A stretch of 64,000 nucleotides of DNA from JAANXG01 sp034520625. Lineage in GTDB: Bacteria > Pseudomonadota > Gammaproteobacteria > Arenicellales > JAANXG01. The notes beneath the pieces were generated by a model. That model was not told the origin of the DNA. It was given only the letters and a program-made list of their open reading frames with translations, and did not search any database. Positions 16,414 to 25,544 of the stretch are shown piece after piece. Position numbers and translations under genes: made by a program. Within the stretch, counting starts at the first letter, position 1; the number at the start of each line of letters is the position of its first letter. The stretch covers positions 124,001 to 188,000 of the forward strand of contig JAXHNI010000007.1 in assembly GCA_034520625.1 (NCBI GenBank), written 5' to 3'.

Positions 16414-17850
16414 TCACAGATAAGGCGTCATCAGCCTGGCCACCCCGTCGCGAAGCTGCACCGGCAGCGGCCGGTTGCGCAGCGCTTCCTGTGTCACCGG
16501 ATGCGCCGATGAGATCACGAAATCCGCGTACCGCTCCAGGCCCATCGCCAGAGCCGGGTCGAAAGTTTCCAGATTGAACTCGAAATTCAGTCTCAGGCTG
16601 CGCGGGTCCCAGTTCGCCGAGCCCACCAGGCACCAGGTTCCGTCCACCACCAGGTACTTGCTGTGATCAAAGCCGCCGCTGCTGAACCAGACCCGGCATC
16701 CGGACCGGAGCAGACGATCGAGTATGGTATTCGCCGCCCACTGCACGAATGGCCAGTTGTTGCTGCCCGGCAGCACGATATCCACCTCCACACCCCGAAG
16801 GGCGGCGTGGCTCAGAGCCATGATCAGCTCGTCGTCGGGCAGGAAGTACGGGGTTCCCACGAGAATGCGCCGGCGCGCCGCACCCACTCCGCCGAGCAGC
16901 GTCCAGCGGCACTTGTCAAAGTCCTCGTCGGGTCCGTCTGGAATGCCCCGTGCCAGGGCACGGCCGGCGTGTTCCGGCTCGCGGAACCAGCGAGTGCCGG
17001 CCAGGCGTTCACCAGTCGTGAACCCCCAGTCGTCCGCGAAGACCTGGACCATCTGAGACACGACGGGTCCCGCCACACGGAAATGGACATCCCGGGCAAG
17101 GGGCGGGTTCCCGGATTGCTTGGCGCTGATGTTCATGCCGCCGGTGAAGCCGCGGCAGCCGTCCACCACCAGAATCTTGCGATGATTGCGCAGATTGAGG
17201 TAGGGCATCCGCCAGGGCAGCAGGGAATGTATGAACAACGCGTAGGGAACACCACTGCGCCCGAGGCGCCGGCCGATGGGCGGGAACGTGTAATACTGGC
17301 CGGCGCCGTCGATCAGCACGCGCACTTCGACGCCGCGCTCCACAGCCGCGCCGAGGGCCTCGATGAACCGTCCACCCCAGTCATCGTTGCCCAGGATAAA
17401 CGATGACAGCCCGACGCTGTGACGGGCGCTCCCTATCGCATCCAGCATGGCCGGATAACATTCCTCTCCGTTGCGCAGCATGTCGATGCGGTTGCCGGGA
17501 AGCAGCGGCGTGTCGTTGACCCGGTCCATCAATCTGCGCAGTTCCCGCCATTGGTTTCCCGCCGGCAGGGCGGTATCCGCCACGCGCGTTTCCGCACCCC
17601 GACCGCCTGCCCCTCCGTGGGGCCGCAGCAGCCGGGCGCGGCGCGCTATCCGGTTGATGCCGAAAACGAGATACAGCAGGCCACCTCCGACCGGCACCAG
17701 CCAGACCAGGCCGATCCAGCCCAGAGAGCCGCGGGGATCGTCCCGGTGGATCAGGATATGCAGGCTCGCGGCGACGCTCACCGCCAGGGACAGTGCGGCC
17801 AGCATCAGGGGCCAGAACATATGCAGCCAGACTGTGACGGCGGTCAGCAT
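16414..17850 (-). CDS. cls: Cardiolipin synthase-like phospholipase D family enzyme
   Basis: A 478-residue protein with two N-terminal transmembrane helices (MFWPLMLAALSLAVSVAA; GWIGLVWLVPVGGGLLYLV) and two PLD HKD motifs, NHRKILVVDG (about 225) and DHSKYLVVDG (about 400, followed by GSANWDPRSL). This arrangement is typical of ClsA-type cardiolipin synthases, which join two phosphatidylglycerol molecules at the inner membrane. It is first of a five-gene minus-strand series (cls, EEP, sulfotransferase, MBOAT, AlgJ-like). Whether all five share a transcript is uncertain because gaps of 114-169 bp separate some of them. Confidence 0.88.
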   Translation of the reverse strand: MLTAVTVWLHMFWPLMLAALSLAVSVAASLHILIHRDDPRGSLGWIGLVWLVPVGGGLLYLVFGINRIARRARLLRPHGGAGGRGAETRVADTALPAGNQWRELRRLMDRVNDTPLLPGNRIDMLRNGEECYPAMLDAIGSARHSVGLSSFILGNDDWGGRFIEALGAAVERGVEVRVLIDGAGQYYTFPPIGRRLGRSGVPYALFIHSLLPWRMPYLNLRNHRKILVVDGCRGFTGGMNISAKQSGNPPLARDVHFRVAGPVVSQMVQVFADDWGFTTGERLAGTRWFREPEHAGRALARGIPDGPDEDFDKCRWTLLGGVGAARRRILVGTPYFLPDDELIMALSHAALRGVEVDIVLPGSNNWPFVQWAANTILDRLLRSGCRVWFSSGGFDHSKYLVVDGTWCLVGSANWDPRSLRLNFEFNLETFDPALAMGLERYADFVISSAHPVTQEALRNRPLPVQLRDGVARLMTPYL

Positions 17851-18033
17851 TCGTCCGGGGCGCTCGGCGGTTGATCAGGAGCCCGAGAGGCTAAGCGATC
17901 CGGGCGCCCGGGCCAACTCCGTCCGGGACCGGGCGGGCCGGACCCGCGCCCGTCTCATGCACCAAGGCATTGATTTGCCGGACTTTTTGGCGCCCGGACG
18001 GCGCATGTTTTCAAAGGGGTGTCGCGAATGCGA

Positions 18034-18061
18034 CTTGCTTCATCCAGCCAAGCACTATAAT
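18034..18061 (+). promoter_or_regulatory. Sigma-70-type promoter of substrate-binding protein gene
   Basis: A perfect TATAAT (18056-18061) is preceded at 15-16 bp by TTGCTT/CTTGCT (18034-18040). About 38 bp downstream is the ATG at 18100 with AGGAAG as ribosome binding site. Position, spacing and the matching downstream terminator indicate a strong monocistronic unit. Confidence 0.65.
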
Positions 18062-18099
18062 TTTGGCAGCTACCAACCAAAGAAGAGGAAGTGTAACTG

Positions 18100-19824
18100 A
18101 TGACTAAACGCATAAAAATCGAGGGCCGGGTACATCCCCTGGTTCACGATCTGGCGGTGGATCTGCAGAACAAGCGGATAGGCCGTCGGAGTTTTCTTCG
18201 CAGTGCGACGTTGCTGGGTTTGTCGGCGACGTCGGCGTATGCGCTGTTGAGCCGGATTACTGGCGAGCATATTGTTCCGGTGGCGCAGGCGGCCGAGGGC
18301 AAGATGGGAGGAGTGCTGCGGATATCGATGTCGGTGCAGGAGATGACGGATCCGGCGTTGTTTGACTGGACGGAGAAGTCGAACATAGCGCGCCAGATTG
18401 TGGAGTACATGACGGTGACGGGAGCGGACAATATCACGCGGCCGTATCTGGCGGAGAGCTGGGAGGCGTCGGAGGATCTGACGGAGTGGACGTTTCACCT
18501 GCGCAAGGGTGTGAAGTGGCACAATGGTGATGATTTCACGGCGGAGGATGTAGCGTTCAATTTCAGTCGCTGGCTGGACCCGGCGACGGGCTCGTCGAAC
18601 ATTGGTTTGTTTTCGGCGATGGTGGAGGATTACGACACCGGGGAGAAGGATGAGGAAGGCAATGCGAAGATGGGCAAGCGGGCGATCGACAATGCGATCA
18701 ACATTGTAGACGACCACACCATCCGGCTGCGCAACAAGAGCCCGCAGCTGGCGATCCCGGAGAATCTGTACAATTATCCGGCGGCGATTGTGCACCGTGA
18801 TTTTGACGGTAGTCTGTCGGCGAACCCGAACGGTACGGGGCCGTACACGCTGGTGGAGCACAGTGTGGGCCAGAAGGCGGTGCTGAGGAAGCGCGAGGAG
18901 CCGTACTGGGGCGAGAGCGTGGAGCAGCCCTATATCGGGGGTCCGATTTACCTGGACGAGATTCACTACATAGACCACGGAGCGGCGTCGGCGGCGCAGC
19001 TGGCGGCGTATGCTTCGGGCCAGGTGGATGCGATTTACGAGTTTGACATTGCGTCGCTGCAGATGGCGCAGAGTCTGCCGGACACGGTGATTCACGAGAC
19101 GCAGACGGCGCAGACGGGTGTGGCGCGGATGCAGGTGGACAAGGAGCCGTTCAACAACCGCAAGCTTCGCCAGGCGATGCAGGCGTGCATCGACATCGAC
19201 CGTTATCCGGAGCTGGTGTACGGAGGGCGCGGGCAGCTGGGTGAGCATCATCACGTGTCGCCGATACACCCGGAGTATTTTGAGCTTGGGAAGCCGCAGC
19301 GGGACGTGGAGAAGGCGAAGCAGCTGCTGGCGGAGGCGGGCTACGAGAACGGTATTGATCTGAGCATAGACGTGGGCAATACCAACGGACCGTGGCAGCA
19401 GCAGGTGTGCGAGATCATGAAGGAGCAGTTGTCGGCGATTGGTGTGAATCTGAGTCTGAACGTGATGCCGTCGTCGAAGTACTGGGAGGTGTGGGACAAG
19501 ACGCCGTTCGGATTTACGGCGTGGACGCACCGGCCGCTGGGGACGATGGTGCTGAGTGTGGGCTACCGCACCGGGGTGCCGTGGAACGAGTCGCGGTATG
19601 CGAATCCGGAATTCGATGCGGCGCTGGACGAGGCCGAGTCCATACTCGATCCGGACGAGCGTCGTGGGAAGATGGAGAAGGTGCAGCGCATACTGCAGGA
19701 AGACGGGGTAATCATCCAGCCGCTGTGGCAGCCGAAGTTCTTCGTCGCCCACAACAAGGTGAAGAACATGACCGCCCACCCGACACAGTATCACCAGCTC
19801 CACAAAGTCTGGATCGACGCCTAA
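18100..19824 (+). CDS. Tat-exported ABC transporter substrate-binding protein (peptide/nickel family)
   Basis: A 574-residue family 5 solute-binding protein. A Tat-type signal is seen near residues 28-65: RRSFLRSA, then a hydrophobic stretch ending AQAAEGK. The mature part has typical motifs (YLAESWEASEDLTEWTFHLRKG in pieces, DVAFNFSRWLDP, NPNGTGPYTLVEH). Ligands of this family include oligopeptides, nickel and other solutes; nothing here decides. No permease or ATPase of the Dpp type is adjacent, so it must work with a system encoded elsewhere. Codons are strongly G-ending (GCG, GTG, CTG, GAG) unlike the C-rich neighbours. It has its own promoter and terminator, suggesting high expression. 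Confidence 0.87.
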   Translation: MTKRIKIEGRVHPLVHDLAVDLQNKRIGRRSFLRSATLLGLSATSAYALLSRITGEHIVPVAQAAEGKMGGVLRISMSVQEMTDPALFDWTEKSNIARQIVEYMTVTGADNITRPYLAESWEASEDLTEWTFHLRKGVKWHNGDDFTAEDVAFNFSRWLDPATGSSNIGLFSAMVEDYDTGEKDEEGNAKMGKRAIDNAINIVDDHTIRLRNKSPQLAIPENLYNYPAAIVHRDFDGSLSANPNGTGPYTLVEHSVGQKAVLRKREEPYWGESVEQPYIGGPIYLDEIHYIDHGAASAAQLAAYASGQVDAIYEFDIASLQMAQSLPDTVIHETQTAQTGVARMQVDKEPFNNRKLRQAMQACIDIDRYPELVYGGRGQLGEHHHVSPIHPEYFELGKPQRDVEKAKQLLAEAGYENGIDLSIDVGNTNGPWQQQVCEIMKEQLSAIGVNLSLNVMPSSKYWEVWDKTPFGFTAWTHRPLGTMVLSVGYRTGVPWNESRYANPEFDAALDEAESILDPDERRGKMEKVQRILQEDGVIIQPLWQPKFFVAHNKVKNMTAHPTQYHQLHKVWIDA

Positions 19825-19847
19825 AACGCATCGATTCGAGCTATCAA

Positions 19848-19886
19848 GGCCGGGAAGCGGTGGTTCACCGCTTCCCGGCTTTTTTT
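19848..19886 (+). terminator. Rho-independent terminator after substrate-binding protein gene
   Basis: GCCGGGAAGCGGTG (19849-19862) pairs perfectly with CACCGCTTCCCGGC (19866-19879) around a GTT loop and is followed by seven T. It lies 24 bp after the stop codon and separates this gene from the convergent ABC ATPase gene. Confidence 0.93.
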
Positions 19887-19899
19887 CGTCTCGAGCCGG

Positions 19900-20682
19900 T
19901 CACCCTGCGTCGTATTGGGGCACACACACGGTCAGCTGCCCGTCCAGGCGACGGACGCTCATGGAGACACCGTATACCGCCGACAGGCGTTCCGCCACCA
20001 GCACTTCCTCCGGCCTGCCGGCGGCCAGGACACCACCGTCGTGCATCAAGGCCACGTTGTCGGCGACGGCAAACGCGTGATCCGGGTTGTGGGTGGACAG
20101 CACGACGCCGTAGCCCGCCCGGGACAGCCGCGAGATCTCCCCGATGATCCTGGCCTGGTTGCCGTAGTCCAGGCTTGCCGTGGGCTCGTCCAGCACGAGT
20201 ATGCGGGTATCCTGCACCAGCGCCCTCGCGATCATGACCATCTGCCGCTGGCCGCCGGAGATACGCGAGTAGTCCGAGTCCGCCAGTGCAAGGATGCCGA
20301 GTTGCTCCAGCACTTCACGGGTCCGGGCGTGATCCGGCGCGCCGGGGGCGCTGAACAGGCCCTTGTGCACCTGCCTGCCCATCATGACGACATCGAACAC
20401 ACGGAACGGAAAGGTCGGTGCGTGCTGCTGCGGCACGTAAGCGATCCGTTCGGCGATTTCGCGGACCGACAGCCCGGCCAGGGACCGGTCGTCGATGCTC
20501 ACCTCCCCCGACAGGGGCGGAATAACGCCGATCAGCGTCTTGAACAGCGTGGTTTTGCCCGACCCGTTGGGGCCGAGCAGGCAGGTCACCTCGCCGGGCC
20601 GGACCGCAAGATCAATACCGGACGCCACCCGGGTGCGGCCATAGCCGATCTGGAGACCGCGGGCCCGCAGGGTCACGACCAT
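19900..20682 (-). CDS. Iron-complex/cobalamin-type ABC transporter ATP-binding protein
   Basis: A 260-residue ABC ATPase: Walker A GPNGSGKT (about 36), signature ISGGQRQ (about 140), Walker B ILVLDEPTASLD and the switch His in LSTHNPDH. It is closest to the FecE/BtuD/FhuC group that powers uptake of ferric siderophores, haem or vitamin B12. It overlaps the upstream permease gene by 10 bp, so they are co-translated. The periplasmic binding protein and TonB receptor are not nearby, so the substrate is undetermined. Confidence 0.9.
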   Translation of the reverse strand: MVVTLRARGLQIGYGRTRVASGIDLAVRPGEVTCLLGPNGSGKTTLFKTLIGVIPPLSGEVSIDDRSLAGLSVREIAERIAYVPQQHAPTFPFRVFDVVMMGRQVHKGLFSAPGAPDHARTREVLEQLGILALADSDYSRISGGQRQMVMIARALVQDTRILVLDEPTASLDYGNQARIIGEISRLSRAGYGVVLSTHNPDHAFAVADNVALMHDGGVLAAGRPEEVLVAERLSAVYGVSMSVRRLDGQLTVCVPQYDAG

Positions 20683-21725
20683 ACCCTCCGGCCGCGTGCC
20701 AGCAGCAACACGAAGATCGGCGCACCGATGAGCGAAGTGATGATGCCGAGCGGCACCTCGGTCGAGGAAACCGTCCGCGCCAGCGTATCCACCGCGAGCA
20801 TGAACGCGGCGCCGATCAGGGCCGCCGCGGGAAGCAGGCGCACGAAGCCCGGGCCCACGAGCATGCGGGCGAGGTGCGGGATGATCAGTCCCACCCAGCC
20901 CACCACGCCGGCGAAGGACACCACCGCCGCGGTCATCAGCGTAGCACCGGCGATCAGAACCAGACGGGTCTTCTTCACATCAAGCCCCAGCGAACGCGCC
21001 TCCTCGTCACCCATGGAAAGGATATCCACTTTCCACCGCAGGACGACCAGTGGCAGCAGGCCCAGCAGAGCCACAGGCAGGGCGGCGGCCACATCGTCCA
21101 GATTCACGGCCGCAAGGCTGCCGAGCAGCCAGAACGTGATGGCGGGAAGCTGGTCGTAGGGATCGGCCAGGACCTTGATCAACGACGTCACGGAACCCGC
21201 CAATGCGCCGATCACTATGCCGGACAATACCAGGACCAGGACCGAGTCCTGCCGGCGCACGGCCGACGCGATGAGCAAGACCATGCCCACGGCGCCGAGA
21301 CCTCCCAGGAACGCCAGCGCCTGGATTCCGAAAACCGACAGCGAGAGGAAGATGCCGGCCACGGCACCCAGCCCCGCGCCCGCTGACACACCGAGAATAT
21401 CCGGCGACACCAGGGGATTGCGGAAAATCTGCTGGTAGACGGTCCCGGCCGACGCCAGGCACGCTCCCAGCACCAGCGCGGCGGCGATGCGGGGCAGGCG
21501 GATGGACAGGAGCACGGACATCGACTGCCCGTCCGGCGCCGGGCCGCCCGTCAGGGCCGCCCGGAGAACGGCGAGAACATCGCCGAAATCCAGCGGGTAT
21601 GCACCCACCAGGGCGGCGGTACCGACCAGCACCAGGAGGACGGCAGCGAGTACCGGGAAAATGGTGAACATCCGCCGTCCGGTGCCGGGTCTGTCGCCTA
21701 TCGAGGGGTGCGACCTTTCGCCCAT
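20673..21725 (-). CDS. FecCD-family ABC transporter permease
   Basis: A 350-residue polytopic inner-membrane permease of the FecCD/BtuC family, with about nine to ten hydrophobic segments and family patterns such as LRLPRIAAALVLGACLA (read as RLPRIAA), GAGLGAVAGIF, GWVGLIIPHLARMLVG and ALIGAAFMLAVDTLART. It forms the channel for iron-siderophore, haem or cobalamin import with the ATPase encoded by the overlapping next gene. ATG 21725 is used; ATG 21671, just before the first hydrophobic helix, is an alternative. Confidence 0.9.
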   Translation of the reverse strand: MGERSHPSIGDRPGTGRRMFTIFPVLAAVLLVLVGTAALVGAYPLDFGDVLAVLRAALTGGPAPDGQSMSVLLSIRLPRIAAALVLGACLASAGTVYQQIFRNPLVSPDILGVSAGAGLGAVAGIFLSLSVFGIQALAFLGGLGAVGMVLLIASAVRRQDSVLVLVLSGIVIGALAGSVTSLIKVLADPYDQLPAITFWLLGSLAAVNLDDVAAALPVALLGLLPLVVLRWKVDILSMGDEEARSLGLDVKKTRLVLIAGATLMTAAVVSFAGVVGWVGLIIPHLARMLVGPGFVRLLPAAALIGAAFMLAVDTLARTVSSTEVPLGIITSLIGAPIFVLLLARGRRVWS

Positions 21726-21746
21726 TGAATGCTGTGGTTCAGTTTA

Positions 21747-21878
21747 GGGAATCTCTCATCAAGCGCGTCATTGCGAGGAGCGGAGCGACGAAGCAGTCTA
21801 TAAACCGTTGATTAGCAAGCAATCCGGATTCCTTCTCTACGCTCGCAACAACGACTTGTCCAATTGATCAGAGATTCC
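21747..21878. repeat. Family E element, copy 2
   Basis: The ends GGGAATCTCTCATCAA (21747-21762) and TTGATCAGAGATTCC (21864-21878) are inverted repeats with one mismatch and resemble the ends of the copy at 7909-8201. Inside are CGTCATTGCGAGGAGCGGAG and the inverted GCTCGCAACAACGAC. No coding sequence was seen in it, nor in 21879-22063 before the next gene. Confidence 0.7.
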
Positions 21879-22063
21879 TTGGTTTCCGAAAGATCCGTGT
21901 GATCAGCGCACTGGCAGAGGCAGCGGGCCGGGGAGGCCCCACGGCATACCCGGTCATTCATTGACCAAAGCAGCCAACACACCCCGGAATCCGCTTGTGG
22001 ATTCTACACCAAAACCCCGGAAACCGTTTCCCGGTATGGTTCTTCCGCGAGTATTCTTGAATA

Positions 22064-24535
22064 ATGCGGGCCACACAACAACGGACTGCATTCATGCCGC
22101 GAACGAACAACGAATCAGGGGACCTGGTGGAGTGCCGCCATCTCATCATCGGCGGCGGCATCATCGGCTGCTCCATCGCCTACCATCTCGCCGCCGCGGG
22201 CGAGCGCGACATCGTCCTGCTGGAAAAATCCGCACTGACCCACGGGGCGACCTGGCACGCGGCGGGGCTGGTGGGACAACTCCGGTCCTCGCGCAACACC
22301 ACCAGAATGCTGCAGCAATCGGTCGAGCTTTACGACCGGCTGGAGGCCGAAACGGGCCAGGCCATTGACTGGAAAAAAACCGGCAGCCTGCGGCTCGCCT
22401 GCTCGCCGGAACGGGTGCAGGAAATCAGGCGTCTGGCGACCATGGCGCGCAGCTTCAGTCTGGAGATGCACATCATCTCGGGCGCGGAAGCCCACGACCT
22501 GTTTCCGCTGATCGACCCCGGGCCTGTCCTGGCAGCGGCCTGGGTGCCTTCCGACGGCCACGTCGATCCCGCGGGCCTGTGCCAGGCCTTGGCCCGCGGG
22601 GCGAGGCAACGCGGCGCGACGATCATCCAGGGCGAGAAGGTCGTCGATGCGAAGCGTCGCGCCGGCCGGATCCAGTGCGTGGTCACGAACCGGACGGTCT
22701 ATCGGGCCGACAACGTGGTGCTGGCAGCCGGCATGTGGAGCCGCGAAATCGGCGGGATGCTCGGCGTGAACATCCCGGCCTGCGCGGTGGAGCACCAGTA
22801 CATCGTCACCGAGCCCATCCCGGACATGCCGCCCGGCCTGCCGACGCTGCGGGACCCGGACCGCCTGGTCTACTACAAGCCGGACGCCGGTGGGCGGCTC
22901 GTCATCGGCGGCTACGAGGACGACACGGTACCGTTCGGCGAGCGCGGCATCGACGGGGAATTCGACCAGCAGCTGCTGCCCGAGAACCTGGAGCGATTCG
23001 AGCCCCTGGCGGAACTGGCGGGACAGGTTACCCCGATCGTCAACCGGGTCGGGGTGAACCGGTTCATCAACGGGCCCATCCCCTACTCCGCCGACGGCGA
23101 TTTCGTCATGGGCAGGGCACCCGGCATGAGCAACCTTTTCGTTTCCACGGGGTTTCTCTACGGCATCGCCGCCGGCGGCGGGGCCGGGAAAATGATGGCG
23201 GAGTGGATCATCGACGGCCGGCCCTCGCTGGATCTCTGGCCGCTCGACATCCGCCGCTTCAGCTTCCTGCACGGCACGCGCGCTTTCATGTATCCACGCG
23301 CCGTGGAGCACTACGGCCACCATTACAAGATGCGTTATCCGGGCCAGGAGAGCGAGGCGGCGCGCGGGCTGCGGCGAAGCCCGGTCTACGGACTTCTGAA
23401 ACGGCAGGGTGCCGTGTATGGCTCAAAGAACGGCTGGGAGCGCCCCAACTGGTTCGCGCCCGAAGGCGTCGAAGCCATCGACCGCCACGGCTTCGACGCG
23501 GCAAACTGGACGCCGTACGTGGAGACCGAACACCACGCGGTCCGCAACCGTGTTGCATTGATCGACCAGACGAGCTTTTCCAAGCTCGAGCTGCGCGGCC
23601 CCGGCGCCCTCGACGCCATACAGACACTGACTGTATCCAACATGGACAAGCCGGTCGGCTCGGCGATCTACACCCAGCTGTGCAACGAGCACGGCGGCGT
23701 GGAAGCCGACGTCACGGTCACCCGCACCGCCACGGACTGCTTTTACATCGTCACCGGCAGCGCTTTCGGCGTACATGACTCCGACTGGATCGAGTCCCAC
23801 CTTCCCCGGGACGGATCCGCATACCTCATCGACGTCACCTCGGGCCGCGCGGTCCTCAACCTCTGCGGGCCCCGGGCCCGCGACGTACTGAGCGCCGTCG
23901 TCGAGGAGGATGTCTCCGGCGCGGTATTTCCGTTTGCCGCCGCCCACCCGCTGACCCTGGGCGCCGCACCGGTGCTGGCCGTGCGCATCGGCTTCGTTGG
24001 CGAGCTGGGCTGGGAGCTGCATGTCCCCACCGAGTTCGCCGCCTATGCCTGGGAGCGCCTCTGGGAAGCCGGTCTGGCCCACGACATCGCCAACGCCGGC
24101 TACCGGGCCATTGAGAGCCTGCGTCTGGAGAAAGGCTATCTGTACTGGAGCGCCGATATCACACCGGACTACACCCCGGTCGAGGCGGGGCTCAGCGGGC
24201 GCGTGCATCTGAAAGCCAAGGGGGACTTCATCGGCCGCGCGGTGCTGGAACGCCAGAAACGGGAGGGGCCGCCGCGCCGTCTGGGACGCCTGGTCTCCGA
24301 TCGCCGGCTCCCCGTCTCCGGCGGCGAGACCCTGCTCTCAAACGGAGAGGTCGTCGGCCTGGTCACCAGCGCGGGGTACGGCCCGACCATCGAGAGGAGC
24401 GTGCTGTACGGCTATCTGCCGGCGTCCCTCGACACGATCGAGGATTTCGAGATCGAGGCGTTCGGCGAACGGCACCCTGTGCGGCGCGGCACGGCGACGA
24501 TCTACGACCCGCAGAACCAGCGACTGAAGTCCTGA
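22064..24535 (+). CDS. FAD-dependent oxidoreductase with GcvT domain (dimethylglycine/sarcosine dehydrogenase-like), copy 1
   Basis: An 823-residue protein. The N-terminal DAO-type FAD domain begins with IIGGGIIGCSIAYHLA, and TWHAAGLVGQL carries the His that, as I recall, is covalently bound to FAD in dimethylglycine dehydrogenase. The C-terminal half (about 440-815) is a GcvT/aminomethyltransferase-type folate-binding region (NAGYRAIESLRLEKGY). The expected reaction is oxidative N-demethylation of a methylated amine, passing the one-carbon unit to tetrahydrofolate. The start is uncertain: ATG 22094 is an alternative, and neither has a good ribosome binding site. A choline-kinase-like gene follows 26 bp later, and a paralogous pair lies in opposite orientation at 25545-28880. 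Confidence 0.88.
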   Translation: MRATQQRTAFMPRTNNESGDLVECRHLIIGGGIIGCSIAYHLAAAGERDIVLLEKSALTHGATWHAAGLVGQLRSSRNTTRMLQQSVELYDRLEAETGQAIDWKKTGSLRLACSPERVQEIRRLATMARSFSLEMHIISGAEAHDLFPLIDPGPVLAAAWVPSDGHVDPAGLCQALARGARQRGATIIQGEKVVDAKRRAGRIQCVVTNRTVYRADNVVLAAGMWSREIGGMLGVNIPACAVEHQYIVTEPIPDMPPGLPTLRDPDRLVYYKPDAGGRLVIGGYEDDTVPFGERGIDGEFDQQLLPENLERFEPLAELAGQVTPIVNRVGVNRFINGPIPYSADGDFVMGRAPGMSNLFVSTGFLYGIAAGGGAGKMMAEWIIDGRPSLDLWPLDIRRFSFLHGTRAFMYPRAVEHYGHHYKMRYPGQESEAARGLRRSPVYGLLKRQGAVYGSKNGWERPNWFAPEGVEAIDRHGFDAANWTPYVETEHHAVRNRVALIDQTSFSKLELRGPGALDAIQTLTVSNMDKPVGSAIYTQLCNEHGGVEADVTVTRTATDCFYIVTGSAFGVHDSDWIESHLPRDGSAYLIDVTSGRAVLNLCGPRARDVLSAVVEEDVSGAVFPFAAAHPLTLGAAPVLAVRIGFVGELGWELHVPTEFAAYAWERLWEAGLAHDIANAGYRAIESLRLEKGYLYWSADITPDYTPVEAGLSGRVHLKAKGDFIGRAVLERQKREGPPRRLGRLVSDRRLPVSGGETLLSNGEVVGLVTSAGYGPTIERSVLYGYLPASLDTIEDFEIEAFGERHPVRRGTATIYDPQNQRLKS

Positions 24536-24561
24536 TTAATTACACCACCGAGGAGCATGCG

Positions 24562-25491
24562 ATGACTGATGAAAGAATGGAAATTACCGACGCGATGCGC
24601 CGCATTCCCGGGTTCGAGGCCACCGCGCCCGCGGACCTGACTATCGAGCGGCAGGGCGGGCTCACCAACCGGGTCTACCGGGTCGACCTGGGAGACGAGC
24701 GCTACATCCTCCGGCTGCCGGGCCGGGGCACGGAAGACATCATCGATCGCGAAGTCGAGCTGCACAACGCCCGAATCGCCGCCAATGCCCGCGTCTCCGC
24801 CGAAGTGCTGTTCGGCGACCCGGAAACGGGAATCATGCTGACGCGCTACATCGACGGTATCGTGACCATGACACCCGCGCTGTTCGGGCAACGGGAGGGC
24901 GCCGCGAGCCGGGCCGCCCGGGCGCTTAAACGCATGCATGACTGCGGCGAGGATTTCCGGTTCCGCTTCGAGCTGTTTGCCATGATCGACGATTACCTCG
25001 CCGTACTGGACGGGCTGAATGCCGAGCTGCCCGCGGGCTATCACGATGTGGTCGAGGCGGCCCGGCCGGTGCGCGAGGCACTGGACGCCCGCCCCACGCC
25101 GCTGGCGCCCTGCCACTGCGACCCCCTGTGCGAGAACTTCCTGGATGACGGCGAACGCATGTGGATCGTGGATTGGGAATACTCCGGTATGAATGACCCC
25201 GTCTGGGACCTCGGTGACCTGTCGGTGGAAGCCGGGTTCGACGAAGCCCGCGACCGGGAGATGATGCAGGCTTACTGCAACGGCGAGCCGGACCCGGCGC
25301 TGTTCGGGCGCATGGTCATCTACAAGGCGATGTGCGACCTGTTGTGGACGCTGTGGGGCTTGATCCAGCACGCCAACGACAATCCCGCCGAGGACTTCTG
25401 GGCCTATTCGACGGGACGCTTCGAGCGCTGCCAGGCGTTGATGGGCTCGCCTGAATTCCCCGGCCACGTGCGTGCAGTGCGGACGGGATAA
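24562..25491 (+). CDS. Choline/ethanolamine kinase-like phosphotransferase, copy 1
   Basis: A 309-residue APH-fold phosphotransferase. GGLTNRVYRVD (about 33) is the nucleotide-binding hairpin, CHCDPLCENFLDD (about 188) the catalytic Brenner-type HxDxxxxN motif, and IVDWEYSGMND the Mg-binding Asp. The DWEY form and GGLTN/GGITN are typical of choline-kinase-type (LicA/COG0510) proteins. AGGAG six bases upstream supports ATG 24562. It forms a likely operon with the preceding FAD/GcvT gene. The substrate is not known; a hydroxylated amine such as choline or ethanolamine is an inference from family and neighbours. Confidence 0.85.
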   Translation: MTDERMEITDAMRRIPGFEATAPADLTIERQGGLTNRVYRVDLGDERYILRLPGRGTEDIIDREVELHNARIAANARVSAEVLFGDPETGIMLTRYIDGIVTMTPALFGQREGAASRAARALKRMHDCGEDFRFRFELFAMIDDYLAVLDGLNAELPAGYHDVVEAARPVREALDARPTPLAPCHCDPLCENFLDDGERMWIVDWEYSGMNDPVWDLGDLSVEAGFDEARDREMMQAYCNGEPDPALFGRMVIYKAMCDLLWTLWGLIQHANDNPAEDFWAYSTGRFERCQALMGSPEFPGHVRAVRTG

Positions 25492-25544
25492 CACTTCCGC
25501 TGCCGGTGTACCGTCGCCGGTCCCCGACCGATGCGGGCGGGGAT

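Noticed and set aside
18070..19803. A 577-codon open frame on the minus strand opposite the substrate-binding protein gene
   Set aside because: Its product is a low-complexity Arg/His/Leu-rich sequence, expected when a gene with G-ending codons is read backwards. It has no ribosome binding site or family resemblance.
19900..21725. Assigning the FecCD-type permease and ATPase to the neighbouring substrate-binding protein
   Set aside because: The binding protein belongs to the peptide/nickel family, which pairs with Dpp-type permeases. It is on the opposite strand behind a terminator.
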